The position numbers were made by a program, and so were the translations under genes. Of a stretch of DNA of 64,000 nt, positions 18,088 to 25,554 are shown in pieces (the first letter of the stretch is position 1; each line of letters opens with the position of its first letter). Origin of the DNA: Azospirillum melinis (GTDB lineage: Bacteria > Pseudomonadota > Alphaproteobacteria > Azospirillales > Azospirillaceae). The stretch spans positions 107,253 through 171,252 of the forward strand of contig NZ_WHOS01000011.1 of assembly GCF_013340935.1 (NCBI RefSeq), given 5' to 3'. The notes under the pieces are model-generated. The model made no database searches and was not told the DNA's origin. It saw nothing but the letters and a program-made list of their open reading frames with translations.

Positions 18088-18280
18088 GCCGGACACAGGT
18101 GGTTGGCGAGGCGCACGAAAAATCGCGCGCTTGGTAGCACGCCCGGCGCGCCTGCGCCACAGCGGAAAGATGCGGGTCACCCTGGGAAGGGTTCCGCGAC
18201 GAACCCACAGGGTTTATCCTCATCCGCCGGGAAATTCCAAGCCTAATCGTTGTCCCGGTTGATCGAGGCGATCCCATCCC

Positions 18281-19033
18281 ATGCGTTCCTTCAAGGACCA
18301 TTTTTCCGGCCATGCGGGCGATTACCGCGCGTTCCGGCCGACCTATCCGTCCGGATTGGCCGCCGCCCTGGCCGATGCGGCACCGGGGCGCGGGCTGGCC
18401 TGGGACGTCGGCTGCGGCAACGGGCAGTTCTCCGTGGCGCTGGCCGGGCAGTTCGCGGCGGTCCGGGCCACCGATGCCAGCGCCGAGCAGATCGCCCAGG
18501 CTGAATCGCATGATCGCGTCCGCTATGCCGTCGCCCCGGCGGAGGAGAGCGGCCTGCCCGACGGCTGCTGCGACCTGATCGTCGCGGCGCAGGCGGCGCA
18601 TTGGTTCGACCTCGGGCGCTTCTATGCCGAGGTGCGGCGGGTGGCTAAGCCGGGGGCGGCGGTGGCGCTGGTCTGCTACGGCCGGCAGTGGCTGGACGAT
18701 CCCGTGCTGGACCCGGTGGTGGAGCAATTCCACAACGGCACGCTGGGACCTTACTGGCCGGCCGACCGCTGGAAGGTGATCGAGGGCTATCGCGGCATGG
18801 ACTTCCCGTTTCCCGAGCTTCCGGTGCCGCCGCTGGCGATGGAGGCGGTGTGGCCGCTGCCGCGGCTGCTCGGCTACATGAACACCTGGTCGGGGGTGAA
18901 GGCCGCGACCAGGGCGCTGGGCAGCAACCCACTGGAGACGTTCGCGGAAGAGATCGCGCCGCTGTGGGGCGATCCGGAGACGGAACGGCGGATCCGCTGG
19001 CCGCTGACGGTCCGGCTGGGGCGGGTGGGGTAG
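18281..19033 (+). CDS. Class I SAM-dependent methyltransferase
   Basis: 250 aa. Methyltransferase 11 fold: motif I AWDVGCGNGQFSVAL, an acidic residue in ATDASAEQI, then FDLGRFYAEVRRVAKPGAAVALVCYG. The N-terminal MRSFKDHFSGHAGDYRAFRPTYP is typical of the yeast Crg1/Tmt1-like trans-aconitate or small-molecule methyltransferases. The substrate is unknown. It is divergent from accA and converges with aceB. Confidence 0.8.
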   Translation: MRSFKDHFSGHAGDYRAFRPTYPSGLAAALADAAPGRGLAWDVGCGNGQFSVALAGQFAAVRATDASAEQIAQAESHDRVRYAVAPAEESGLPDGCCDLIVAAQAAHWFDLGRFYAEVRRVAKPGAAVALVCYGRQWLDDPVLDPVVEQFHNGTLGPYWPADRWKVIEGYRGMDFPFPELPVPPLAMEAVWPLPRLLGYMNTWSGVKAATRALGSNPLETFAEEIAPLWGDPETERRIRWPLTVRLGRVG

Positions 19034-19051
19034 GGGGCGCTGCGTCCCCCT
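19032..19051. terminator. Hairpin between converging methyltransferase and aceB
   Basis: AGGGGG (19032-19037) pairs with CCCCCT (19046-19051). The T-run GCGTTTTCCC follows after a short gap, so it could be a weak terminator for the methyltransferase gene. Confidence 0.45.
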
Positions 19052-19065
19052 GCCGCGTTTTCCCT

Positions 19066-20700
19066 TTACGCCCCCTCCGCCACCACGCGCTCATAGGCCG
19101 GCAGGGTCAGGAAGTCGGTGAAGTCCTCCCGCGCGACCAGATCGCGGAACAGGGACGCGGCGTCGGCGTAGCGGCCTTTGGCATAAGCGTCGGCGCCGAC
19201 GTGGGTTTCCCAGGCCGACAACTCCTCGGCGACGATGCGGTCGACGAGGTCCGGCGTCACAACCCGTCCGTCGTCCAGCGCGGTGCCGGTGTGGACCCAC
19301 TGCCAGACCTGGGTGCGGCTGATCTCCGCCGTGGCGGCGTCCTCCATCAGGTTGAACAGCGGGACGCAGCCCTGGCCGCGCAGCCATGCCTCGATATAGC
19401 CGATGCCGACCGCCACATTGTTGCGCAGGCCGGCCTCGGTCTTCGGCCCGGCGGGCACCGCCAGCAGGTCGGCGGCGGTGACGGTCACGTCGGTGCGCTT
19501 GCGGGCGATCTGGTTCGGCGTCGGCATGTAGGCGTCGAACACCTCGCGCGCCACCGGAACCAGTCCGGGATGGGCGACCCAGGTGCCGTCATGGCCGTTG
19601 GACGCCTCGCGCTCCTTGTCGGCGCGCACGCGGGAGAAGGCGACCTCGTTGGCCTCATGGTTGTCCTTGACCGGGATGAAGGCGGCCATGCCGCCGATGG
19701 CCGGCGCGCCGCGGCGGTGGCAGGTCCGGATCGCCAGCTGGCTGTAGGCCGACAGGAAGGGGGTGGCCATCGTCACCTCCGCCCGGTCGGGCATGACGGC
19801 GGCGGGGTCCTTGCGGAACTTCTTGATGAAGCTGAAGATATAGTCCCAGCGGCCGCAGTTCAGGCCGGCGGAATGCTCGCGCAGCTCATACAGGATCTCG
19901 TCCATCTCGAAGGCGGCGAGGATGGTCTCGATCAGCACCGTCGCCTTGATCGAGCCGTGCGGCAGGTGGAGATACTCCTCCGCCACCAGGAAGACCTCGC
20001 GCCACAGCCGCGCCTCGAAATGGCTTTCCAGCTTGGGCAGGTAGAAATAGGGACCGCTGCCGCGCGCCAGCAGCTCCTTGGCGTTGTGGAAGACATGCAG
20101 ACCGAAGTCGAACAGCGCGCCCGACATCGGCTCGCCGTCCATCAGCACATGGCGTTCCTCCAGATGCCAGCCGCGTGGCCGGACCTTGAGCACCGCGGTC
20201 TTGTCGCTGAGGCGGTATTTCTTCCCGCTGGCGGGATCCTCGTGGGTGATGGTCCGGCGCACCGCGTCGCGGATGTTGATCTGCCCCTCGACCAGATTGG
20301 TCCAGGTCGGGCAGGTCGCATCCTCGTAATCGGCCATGAATACTCTGGCGCCGCTGTTCAGCGCGTTGATGACCATCTTGCGGTCGACCGGGCCGGTGAT
20401 CTCCACCCGGCGGTCGAGCAGGTCGACGGGCAGCGGGCTGATCGTCCAGTCGGCCTCGCGGATCGCGCGGGTTTCCGGCGGGAAGTCGGGCTTGTGGCCC
20501 TGGTCGAGCAAAGCCTGCCGCTTGGTCCGCACATCGAGCAGCCGCAGCCGTTCGCCGCCGAAGCGCCCCTCCAGCTCCGCCAGGAAGGCCATCGCCTCCG
20601 GCGTCAGGATCTCCTCGAAACCGGGGTTGATCGGACCGCGGACCTCGAGACCTGAAATGACTTGGCCTGAAACGATTGGGCCGGACATGCTGGTGGCCAT
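19066..20700 (-). CDS. aceB: Malate synthase A
   Basis: 544 aa, the AceB (isoform A) length. It condenses glyoxylate with acetyl-CoA to malate in the glyoxylate shunt. Recognised from ARVFMADYEDATCPTW, the LKVRPRGWHLEERHVL stretch, LIETILAAFEMDEILYELREHSAGLNCGRWDYIFS and the SNGHDGTWVAHPGLVP motif with the catalytic base region. ATG 20700 has GGGGAG seven bases upstream; ATG 20715 is a less likely alternative. No isocitrate lyase gene is in the window. Confidence 0.96.
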   Translation of the reverse strand: MATSMSGPIVSGQVISGLEVRGPINPGFEEILTPEAMAFLAELEGRFGGERLRLLDVRTKRQALLDQGHKPDFPPETRAIREADWTISPLPVDLLDRRVEITGPVDRKMVINALNSGARVFMADYEDATCPTWTNLVEGQINIRDAVRRTITHEDPASGKKYRLSDKTAVLKVRPRGWHLEERHVLMDGEPMSGALFDFGLHVFHNAKELLARGSGPYFYLPKLESHFEARLWREVFLVAEEYLHLPHGSIKATVLIETILAAFEMDEILYELREHSAGLNCGRWDYIFSFIKKFRKDPAAVMPDRAEVTMATPFLSAYSQLAIRTCHRRGAPAIGGMAAFIPVKDNHEANEVAFSRVRADKEREASNGHDGTWVAHPGLVPVAREVFDAYMPTPNQIARKRTDVTVTAADLLAVPAGPKTEAGLRNNVAVGIGYIEAWLRGQGCVPLFNLMEDAATAEISRTQVWQWVHTGTALDDGRVVTPDLVDRIVAEELSAWETHVGADAYAKGRYADAASLFRDLVAREDFTDFLTLPAYERVVAEGA

Positions 20701-20790
20701 CGTGCTGCTCCCCATCCCGTAGCGTGGCGAACCGCTCTCCCGGCGGTTGGCACCCGGTATAACACGGGAAACGGATGGCCCGGGGACGGC

Positions 20791-21816
20791 CTAAGGTCGC
20801 AGATGGGCCGGCGGGATCAGCCCATGCTTCTTCAGCATGCCACGCAGCTGGTGATAGCCCAGCCCCAGCGACTCGGCGGTCTGGCGCTGGTTGAAGCGGT
20901 TGCGCTCCAGCGCTTCGTGCAGGATCGAAGCCTCGAAGGCGCGGACCTGATCGAGGATGCCGCCGTCGAAGGCGGGGGCGGGGGCGGGGGCGTTCGCCTG
21001 GGGAGACGCCGCCTCCGGACGGGCAGTCGGGGCCACGGCCGGACGCCAGGGCGACTCGAAGGGATCGAGGACGATGTGGTCGAGCGGCTCGTCGGGATCG
21101 GCGGCAGCGACGGAGCGCTCCACCGCGTTGCGCAACTCGCGCACGTTGCCGGGCCAGTCATGGCCGCGCAGCCGGTCGAGTGCGGCGTCGGTGAAGCCGG
21201 GGAACAGCGGGCGCTGCAACTCGCGCACCATGCCCAGCGCGAAATGCTCGGCCAGCGGCGGGATGTCGTCGGGGCGGGCGCGCAGCGGCGGCAGGGTCAC
21301 CACGTCGAAGGCCAGCCGGTCCAGCAGGTCGGCGCGGAAGCGGCCGGCGGCGGCCAGCGCCGGCAGGTCGGCGTTGGTGGCGCCGACAACCCGCACATCG
21401 ACGGTGGCGGTGCGGCCGCCGACCCGCTCGATCTCGCCATACTCGACGGCGCGCAGCAGCTTTTCCTGAACGGCGGGAGAGGCGGTGGCGATCTCGTCGA
21501 GGAACAGGGTGCCGCCGTCCGCCTGCTCGATCCGGCCGATCTGCCGGCGGGTGGCGCCGGTGAAGGCCCCGGCCTCATGCCCGAACAGCTCCGAATCCAG
21601 AAGCGACTCCGGCAGGGCCGCGCAGTTCACCTTGACGAAGGGACGGTCCCACCGCTGCGACAGGTAGTGCAGCCGGGCGGCGATCAGCTCCTTGCCGGTC
21701 CCGCGCTCCCCGATCACCAGCACCGGGCGCTCCAGCGGCGCCACCCGCGACACATGGGTGAGCGTGGCGAGGAAGGCCGGCGATTCGCCGAGGAGGGAGG
21801 GCGGAGTGACCGTCAT
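20791..21816 (-). CDS. pspF: Sigma-54 enhancer-binding activator PspF
   Basis: 341 aa. It lacks a receiver domain and begins directly with the AAA+ domain: Walker A GERGTGKE at residues 36-43 and the sigma-54 contact loop GAFTGA at 83-88. A Pro/Ala-rich linker leads to a Fis-type helix-turn-helix (FNQRQTAESLGLGYHQLRGMLKKHG). This is the PspF layout, a constitutively capable activator held off by PspA. The divergent psp operon with a sigma-54 promoter, starting 179 bases away, supports the call. The linker is longer than in E. coli PspF (325 aa). Confidence 0.94.
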   Translation of the reverse strand: MTVTPPSLLGESPAFLATLTHVSRVAPLERPVLVIGERGTGKELIAARLHYLSQRWDRPFVKVNCAALPESLLDSELFGHEAGAFTGATRRQIGRIEQADGGTLFLDEIATASPAVQEKLLRAVEYGEIERVGGRTATVDVRVVGATNADLPALAAAGRFRADLLDRLAFDVVTLPPLRARPDDIPPLAEHFALGMVRELQRPLFPGFTDAALDRLRGHDWPGNVRELRNAVERSVAAADPDEPLDHIVLDPFESPWRPAVAPTARPEAASPQANAPAPAPAFDGGILDQVRAFEASILHEALERNRFNQRQTAESLGLGYHQLRGMLKKHGLIPPAHLRP

Positions 21817-21835
21817 CGCGGATTTTGCCGTTTGT

Positions 21836-21850
21836 TCGCCAGTTCGGCGA
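21836..21850. promoter_or_regulatory. Candidate PspF upstream activating site
   Basis: TCGCC-AGTTC-GGCGA is a perfect 5-bp inverted repeat with a 5-base spacer, 100 bases upstream of the sigma-54 promoter core, the normal distance for an enhancer site. AT-rich sequence follows (21851-21865) and could bend. Assignment to PspF is by position only. Confidence 0.35.
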
Positions 21851-21948
21851 TTGTATCGTCAAAATGGCGATGCAGCAATCCATGGGGTGAGTGGTTCGAA
21901 TCGCCGGATGTCCAGGCGTTCCAACGGGTTGGGCGCTTTTCGGCCGGA

Positions 21949-21965
21949 TTGGCACGCCCGTTGCG
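21949..21965 (+). promoter_or_regulatory. Sigma-54 promoter of the psp operon
   Basis: TTGGCACG-CCCG-TTGCG matches the sigma-54 consensus TGGCACG-N4-TTGC completely. GG at 21951-21952 (-24) and GC at 21963-21964 (-12) are separated by ten bases as required. Transcription would start near 21976, 19 bases before the first psp gene. Confidence 0.93.
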
Positions 21966-21994
21966 ATAGCTCTGGCATGGCAAGGAGGTCATCC

Positions 21995-22159
21995 ATGAGC
22001 GACTTCAGCGATTTCCGCCGCCGCTACGGCGGTGACCGCTTCAACACCACGCAAGGCCGCCCGCTGGCGCGCCGCGTGCGCAACTATCTCGCCACCCGGC
22101 CGGCCGAAAGCTGGCTGTTCTTCTTCGCCGGCATCGTCGCCGGCGCCATCCTCGGCTGA
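21995..22159 (+). CDS. 54-aa membrane protein, first gene of psp operon
   Basis: 54 aa. It starts at ATG 21995 after a strong AAGGAGG (21982-21988) and is the first gene after the sigma-54 promoter. Residues 1-35 are basic and hydrophilic (RRRYGG, ARRVRN); residues 37-54 form one hydrophobic helix (AESWLFFFAGIVAGAILG), so it is a small tail-anchored inner-membrane protein with the basic part in the cytosol. It is not PspB, PspC, PspD or PspG by sequence. It lies 17 bases before pspA. Role inferred: helper of PspA docking or membrane stress sensing. Confidence 0.82.
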   Translation: MSDFSDFRRRYGGDRFNTTQGRPLARRVRNYLATRPAESWLFFFAGIVAGAILG

Positions 22160-22176
22160 TTGACGGGACACGTATC

Positions 22177-22848
22177 ATGAGCATCTTTTCGCGCCTGACC
22201 GACATCGTGCAGTCGAACCTCAACTCCCTGCTCGACCGCGCCGAGGAGCCGGAGAAGCTGATCCGCCTGATCATTCAGGAGATGGAAGACACGCTGGTCG
22301 AGGTGCGCTCCTCCACCGTCAAGATCATCGCGGAGAAGAAGGAGATCGAACGCCGCGTCGCCGATCTCCGCCGCGAGCGCGACGAGTGGGACCGCAAGGC
22401 CGAGGTGGCGCTGACCGCCGGCCGCGAGGATCTCGCCAAGGGCGCCCTGATGGCCAAGTCGAAGGTCGCCGAGCAGGCCGACACGCTGACCGAACAGCTG
22501 GTGCAGGTCGAAGCGGCCCTGACCAAGGCCAACGAGGATATCGGCCGCCTGCAGGCCAAGCTGACCGACGCCAAGGCCCGCGAGAAGGCGCTTGTCGCCC
22601 GCACCCAGACCGCGGCCAACCGCGTCAAGGTGCGCGGCGCCCTGCATGACGAGCGCATCAATGAGGCGCTGTCGCGCTTCGAGCAGGTCGAACGCAACCT
22701 GGACGAGCTGGAGGGCCGCGTCGAGTCCTACGACATCGGCCGCACCAAGAGCCTGACCGAGGAGATCGCCGAGCTTGAGGCGAGCCAGAAGGTCGAGGAG
22801 GATCTGGCCGCGCTGAAGGCCCGTGTCGCCGCCCGCCGCAACGGCTGA
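22177..22848 (+). CDS. pspA: Phage shock protein A
   Basis: 223 aa, almost the same length as E. coli PspA (222). It begins MSIFSRLTDIVQSNLNSLLDRAEEPEKLIRLIIQEMED, the standard PspA/IM30 N-terminus with the amphipathic membrane-binding helix, and continues as long coiled coils rich in Glu, Lys and Arg. PspA binds PspF to repress it and, on membrane stress, moves to the membrane and oligomerises (ESCRT-III fold). Second gene after the sigma-54 promoter. Confidence 0.97.
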   Translation: MSIFSRLTDIVQSNLNSLLDRAEEPEKLIRLIIQEMEDTLVEVRSSTVKIIAEKKEIERRVADLRRERDEWDRKAEVALTAGREDLAKGALMAKSKVAEQADTLTEQLVQVEAALTKANEDIGRLQAKLTDAKAREKALVARTQTAANRVKVRGALHDERINEALSRFEQVERNLDELEGRVESYDIGRTKSLTEEIAELEASQKVEEDLAALKARVAARRNG

Positions 22849-22870
22849 CGGCGGATCGGACCCGGCTGCC

Positions 22871-22896
22871 GGGGTGGGGCTTTGAGGCCCCACCCC
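22871..22896 (+). other. Intercistronic stem-loop between pspA and pspB
   Basis: GGGGTGGGGC (22871-22880) pairs perfectly with GCCCCACCCC (22887-22896) around TTTGAG. There is no T-tract. In the operon it could stabilise pspA mRNA or let only part of transcription reach pspB and pspC, giving PspA in excess. Confidence 0.65.
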
Positions 22897-22929
22897 CTCC
22901 CCTCACGACAATAAGAAGGCCCGACGACC

Positions 22930-23157
22930 ATGGGGTTCCTGGGTTTCGTCCTCGCGGTGCTGTTCCTGGTGGTGGTGGCGCCGGTCTGGATCGTCTTCCA
23001 CTACATCACCAAATGGCGCTCGCAGCGCGGGCTGTCCGCGCAGGACGAACGGCTTCTGGCCGAGCTGTGGGAAATCTCCAACCGGCTGGAAACCCGCGTC
23101 CATGCGCTGGAACGTGTGCTGGACGCCGAGGCGCCGAACTGGCGCAACAAGCTGTGA
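22930..23157 (+). CDS. pspB: Phage shock protein B
   Basis: 75 aa. One N-terminal transmembrane helix (residues about 3-25, FLGFVLAVLFLVVVAPVWIV) and a cytosolic coiled coil (ERLLAELWEISNRLETRVHALERVLD), the known layout of PspB. With PspC it senses membrane stress and recruits PspA. It starts 81 bases after pspA, with a hairpin in the gap. Confidence 0.93.
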   Translation: MGFLGFVLAVLFLVVVAPVWIVFHYITKWRSQRGLSAQDERLLAELWEISNRLETRVHALERVLDAEAPNWRNKL

Positions 23158-23219
23158 CGGTGGTTTGCCGGCTGTAGCGCGCCTTTTCAGGCTGTGTCAT
23201 TCAATTCTTGGGAGGAGTC

Positions 23220-23621
23220 ATGGACCGCGCGTCCCCCTACGACTCGCCGAATCCGCACCGGCTCTACCGCGACCCGCAGCGCGGGGTGCTGGGTGGGGTG
23301 TGTACGGGCATCGCCGATTACTTCGGGATGCAGCCGGGCGTCGTCCGGCTGGCGATGCTGGTCGCCCTGTTCTTCTTTTCGGTGCCGCTGGTGATCGCCT
23401 ATGTGATCGCGCTGATGGTGCTGCCGGTGCGTCCGCCGCAGCTGTACCGCGATGCCGAGGAAGAGGCGTTCTGGCGGACGGTGTCGACCAAGCCCGACCG
23501 CACGCTCGCCGGTCTGACCCAGCGCTTCCGCGACATGGAGAAGCGGATCGTCGGGATGGAAGCCTACGTCGCTTCGAAGGAATTCGAGTTGAACCGCGCG
23601 ATCCGCGATCTGGATCGCTGA
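23220..23621 (+). CDS. pspC: Phage shock protein C
   Basis: 133 aa. The PspC domain is clear: LYRDPQRGVLGGVCTGIADYFGMQPGVVR, followed by a transmembrane helix (LAMLVALFFFSVPLVIAYVIALMVLP). The C-terminal half is a cytosolic coiled-coil region with a leucine-type repeat. ATG 23220 has TTGGGAGGAG before it; the frame opens 12 bases earlier. Last gene of the psp operon. Confidence 0.94.
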   Translation: MDRASPYDSPNPHRLYRDPQRGVLGGVCTGIADYFGMQPGVVRLAMLVALFFFSVPLVIAYVIALMVLPVRPPQLYRDAEEEAFWRTVSTKPDRTLAGLTQRFRDMEKRIVGMEAYVASKEFELNRAIRDLDR

Positions 23622-23701
23622 TTGCCCTGGGATTTCCCTTGGATTTCCCCGCGACAGTCCGGTCCGCCGATCCCCGACCGGGGGTCGGGGGGCCGGTGAC
23701 G

Positions 23702-23830
23702 TCAGCGCCGCTGGCGGCGCCGGTCGCGGACGCGGATCGGAATCGGTTTGGGTGTCGGCATCGTGGCGATCAGACCGGCCAACGCCGCAGCCGTCGCCAC
23801 CGCACCACCCAGCAGAACGAGATCCATCAT
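23702..23830 (-). CDS. 42-aa predicted membrane protein
   Basis: A short frame: MMDLVLLGGAVATAAALAG, then a basic tail KPIPIRVRDRRRQRR. It forms one hydrophobic helix (residues 3-23) with a positive cytosolic end, the normal topology of a small inner-membrane protein. GGTGGAGGG precedes the first ATG (23830) at a proper distance. It converges with pspC. The hydrophobic helix plus basic tail and ribosome-binding site support it; no family is recognised. Confidence 0.5.
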   Translation of the reverse strand: MMDLVLLGGAVATAAALAGLIATMPTPKPIPIRVRDRRRQRR

Positions 23831-23981
23831 AGGCCCTCCACCATCGAGATCCCCGCGTTCACCCACATGGTGAAGCAGATGGTTACAACATGGTAGCGAA
23901 AAGAGAGGCTGGCAACATCTCCGACACTGCGGTCGCCCCTAGGTCACACCGGCAGGGGACACCCGCGGCGGCGTCCAGGCC

Positions 23982-23995
23982 TTGATCCAAATCAC
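23982..23995 (+). promoter_or_regulatory. FNR/FixK-type box before the MAPEG gene
   Basis: TTGAT-CCAA-ATCAC matches the consensus TTGAT-N4-ATCAA at nine of ten positions. It lies 103 bases before the MAPEG start, within the normal range for an activator site. Oxygen-responsive control of that gene is inferred. Confidence 0.55.
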
Positions 23996-24098
23996 GGACT
24001 GGGCCGTTATTGGTCGAAAGGACAGAGCGCCGTCCTTTCCAGATGGGAAGGGGCAGGCGCTTTGTCGAATCCCCGCCCTGTGACGGAGCCCCGCGCGC

Positions 24099-24665
24099 AT
24101 GTCCGACAGCAACCTTCAGCAACGCGCCTCCCGCCGGCGCAAATCCCTGCTCCGCGGCGCCCTGATGCTGAACGGGGTGTCGGTCGTCGTGACCGCGCTG
24201 CTGTTCGTCCTGTTGCTGTCGCTGGTGGCGCCGCCGATGGGCCTGAATGCGCCCGGTGCGCGGATGGCGCTGTGGGCCCGGCTGGCGCTGTGGCCGGCGC
24301 TGCTGCTGTTCGGCATGGTCGTCGGCGTGATGGCGATGCGCGGCCGCACCCAGGCCTTCAATCCGATCGAGGATCCCGAGTCGCGCGGCCAGCGCGTCTG
24401 CCAGCGGGTGCTGGCCAACAGCGTGGAGCAGTCCGCCATCTTCGTGCCGGCGCTGGCAGCCCTGGTCGCCACCCTGCCGCAGCCCTCGCTGGGGGCCGCG
24501 GTGGTGGCGACCGGACTGTTCGTGCTGGGGCGGCTGCTGTTCTGGGCGGGATATCTGGTGCATCCCTTCGCGCGGGCACCGGGCATGGCGATGACGCTGA
24601 CCATCAATCTGATCGTGCTGGGCTGGGCCGTTCTGCTGCAACTGGGCGGGATGCAGCCCGGCTGA
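24099..24665 (+). CDS. MAPEG family membrane protein
   Basis: 188 aa with four hydrophobic helices. The MAPEG pattern is seen in ERVCQRVLANSVEQ-like RVCQRVLANSVEQSAIFVPAL and in GRLLFWAGYLVHP with the Arg-x-x-x-Phe/Tyr loop followed by FARAPGMAMT. The family includes glutathione-dependent membrane transferases and leukotriene synthases; bacterial members have mostly unknown substrates. Its last 62 bases overlap the 3' end of the glycosyltransferase gene on the other strand. Confidence 0.78.
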   Translation: MSDSNLQQRASRRRKSLLRGALMLNGVSVVVTALLFVLLLSLVAPPMGLNAPGARMALWARLALWPALLLFGMVVGVMAMRGRTQAFNPIEDPESRGQRVCQRVLANSVEQSAIFVPALAALVATLPQPSLGAAVVATGLFVLGRLLFWAGYLVHPFARAPGMAMTLTINLIVLGWAVLLQLGGMQPG

Positions 24666-25554
24666 CGGGCTTGTCCGCGGATGGGGCGCTGGCCGGAGCC
24701 GCGGTCTTCGCCAGATGCAGCCAGCGGTTATAGGCGTCCACGCTGACCGGCGCCCGGTGCTTCCGCCCGATGCGGACGATCTCCGGCAGGGCCAGAAGCA
24801 CCTTCAGGTCGGTCAGGCGCGGGCCGTTGCGCAGATTCTTCCAGCTGTTGCCGGCCCAGGATCGGGCCAGCCGCCACGCCATCAGCGAGGAGGGGCAGCG
24901 CGCCACCTCGCGGATCAGGTCGTTGCGGTGGTTATAGAAGCGCTCCATCCCCGGCTTGCGACCCTTCTCGCTCTTGTCGTGATAGACCATGATGTCGGGC
25001 AATGCCACGACGCGGTAGCCGGCGCCGACCAGCCGCAGGCAGCGGTCCTTCTCCTCGCCCTGGCGGTAGAGTTCGGGCATGTAGAGGCCGACCTGCTCCA
25101 CGGCGCTGCGCCGCAGCAGATGGCCGCAGCCGACATACCAGGGAACGTCGAACGGAGCGGCGCCCTTGGGGAAATAGACCAGCCCGTCGCGCGTCTCGAT
25201 GTTGCAGGCGACGGCAGCGACCTCCGGATTCTCCTCCAGATAGGCGACGCAGCGGGCGAGCCCGTCGGCATCCTCGAACCAGCTGTCGTCGTCGACCGAC
25301 AGGATGCAATCGCCGCTGGTATTTACGAAACCGAAATTGCGGGCCAGGATCAGCCCGCCGTTGTGCGGCTGGCGGACGTAGCGGACGGTGGGAAATTCCG
25401 CCCGCATCATGGCACCGGTGCCGTCGGTGGAGCCGTCGTCGATGACGATGATCTCCATCGGCGGGGTGGTCTGGTTCATCAGCCGGGTCAGCGCGATGCG
25501 CAGCTCCGGCCCGCGGTTGTAGGTGGCGATGACGGCGCTGACGCTCAGCGTCAT
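24604..25554 (-). CDS. Family 2 glycosyltransferase
   Basis: 316 aa. GT-A fold: SAVIATYNRGPEL at the start, IIVIDDGSTDGT with nucleotide-binding Asp residues, SVDDDSWFED as the DxD metal site, and YRQGEEKDRCLRLVGAGYRV as the acceptor/base region. It transfers a sugar from a nucleotide sugar to a glycan or lipid carrier at the cytosolic membrane face. The C-terminal 40 residues are Ala/Ser/Pro-rich. The ATG overlaps the stop of the polymerase gene (ATGA), so they are co-translated. The 3' end overlaps the MAPEG gene by 62 bases. Confidence 0.87.
   Translation of the reverse strand: MTLSVSAVIATYNRGPELRIALTRLMNQTTPPMEIIVIDDGSTDGTGAMMRAEFPTVRYVRQPHNGGLILARNFGFVNTSGDCILSVDDDSWFEDADGLARCVAYLEENPEVAAVACNIETRDGLVYFPKGAAPFDVPWYVGCGHLLRRSAVEQVGLYMPELYRQGEEKDRCLRLVGAGYRVVALPDIMVYHDKSEKGRKPGMERFYNHRNDLIREVARCPSSLMAWRLARSWAGNSWKNLRNGPRLTDLKVLLALPEIVRIGRKHRAPVSVDAYNRWLHLAKTAAPASAPSADKPVSRAASRPVAAERPSPARSD

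Noticed and set aside
18688..20655. 655-codon open frame opposite aceB
   Set aside because: It is a mirror of malate synthase codons with GC skew. It has no domain signature and no ribosome-binding site.
21886..21905. tRNA T-loop-like GGTTCGAATC
   Set aside because: It lies in the pspF-psp promoter gap. No acceptor, anticodon or D-arm pairing could be built around it.
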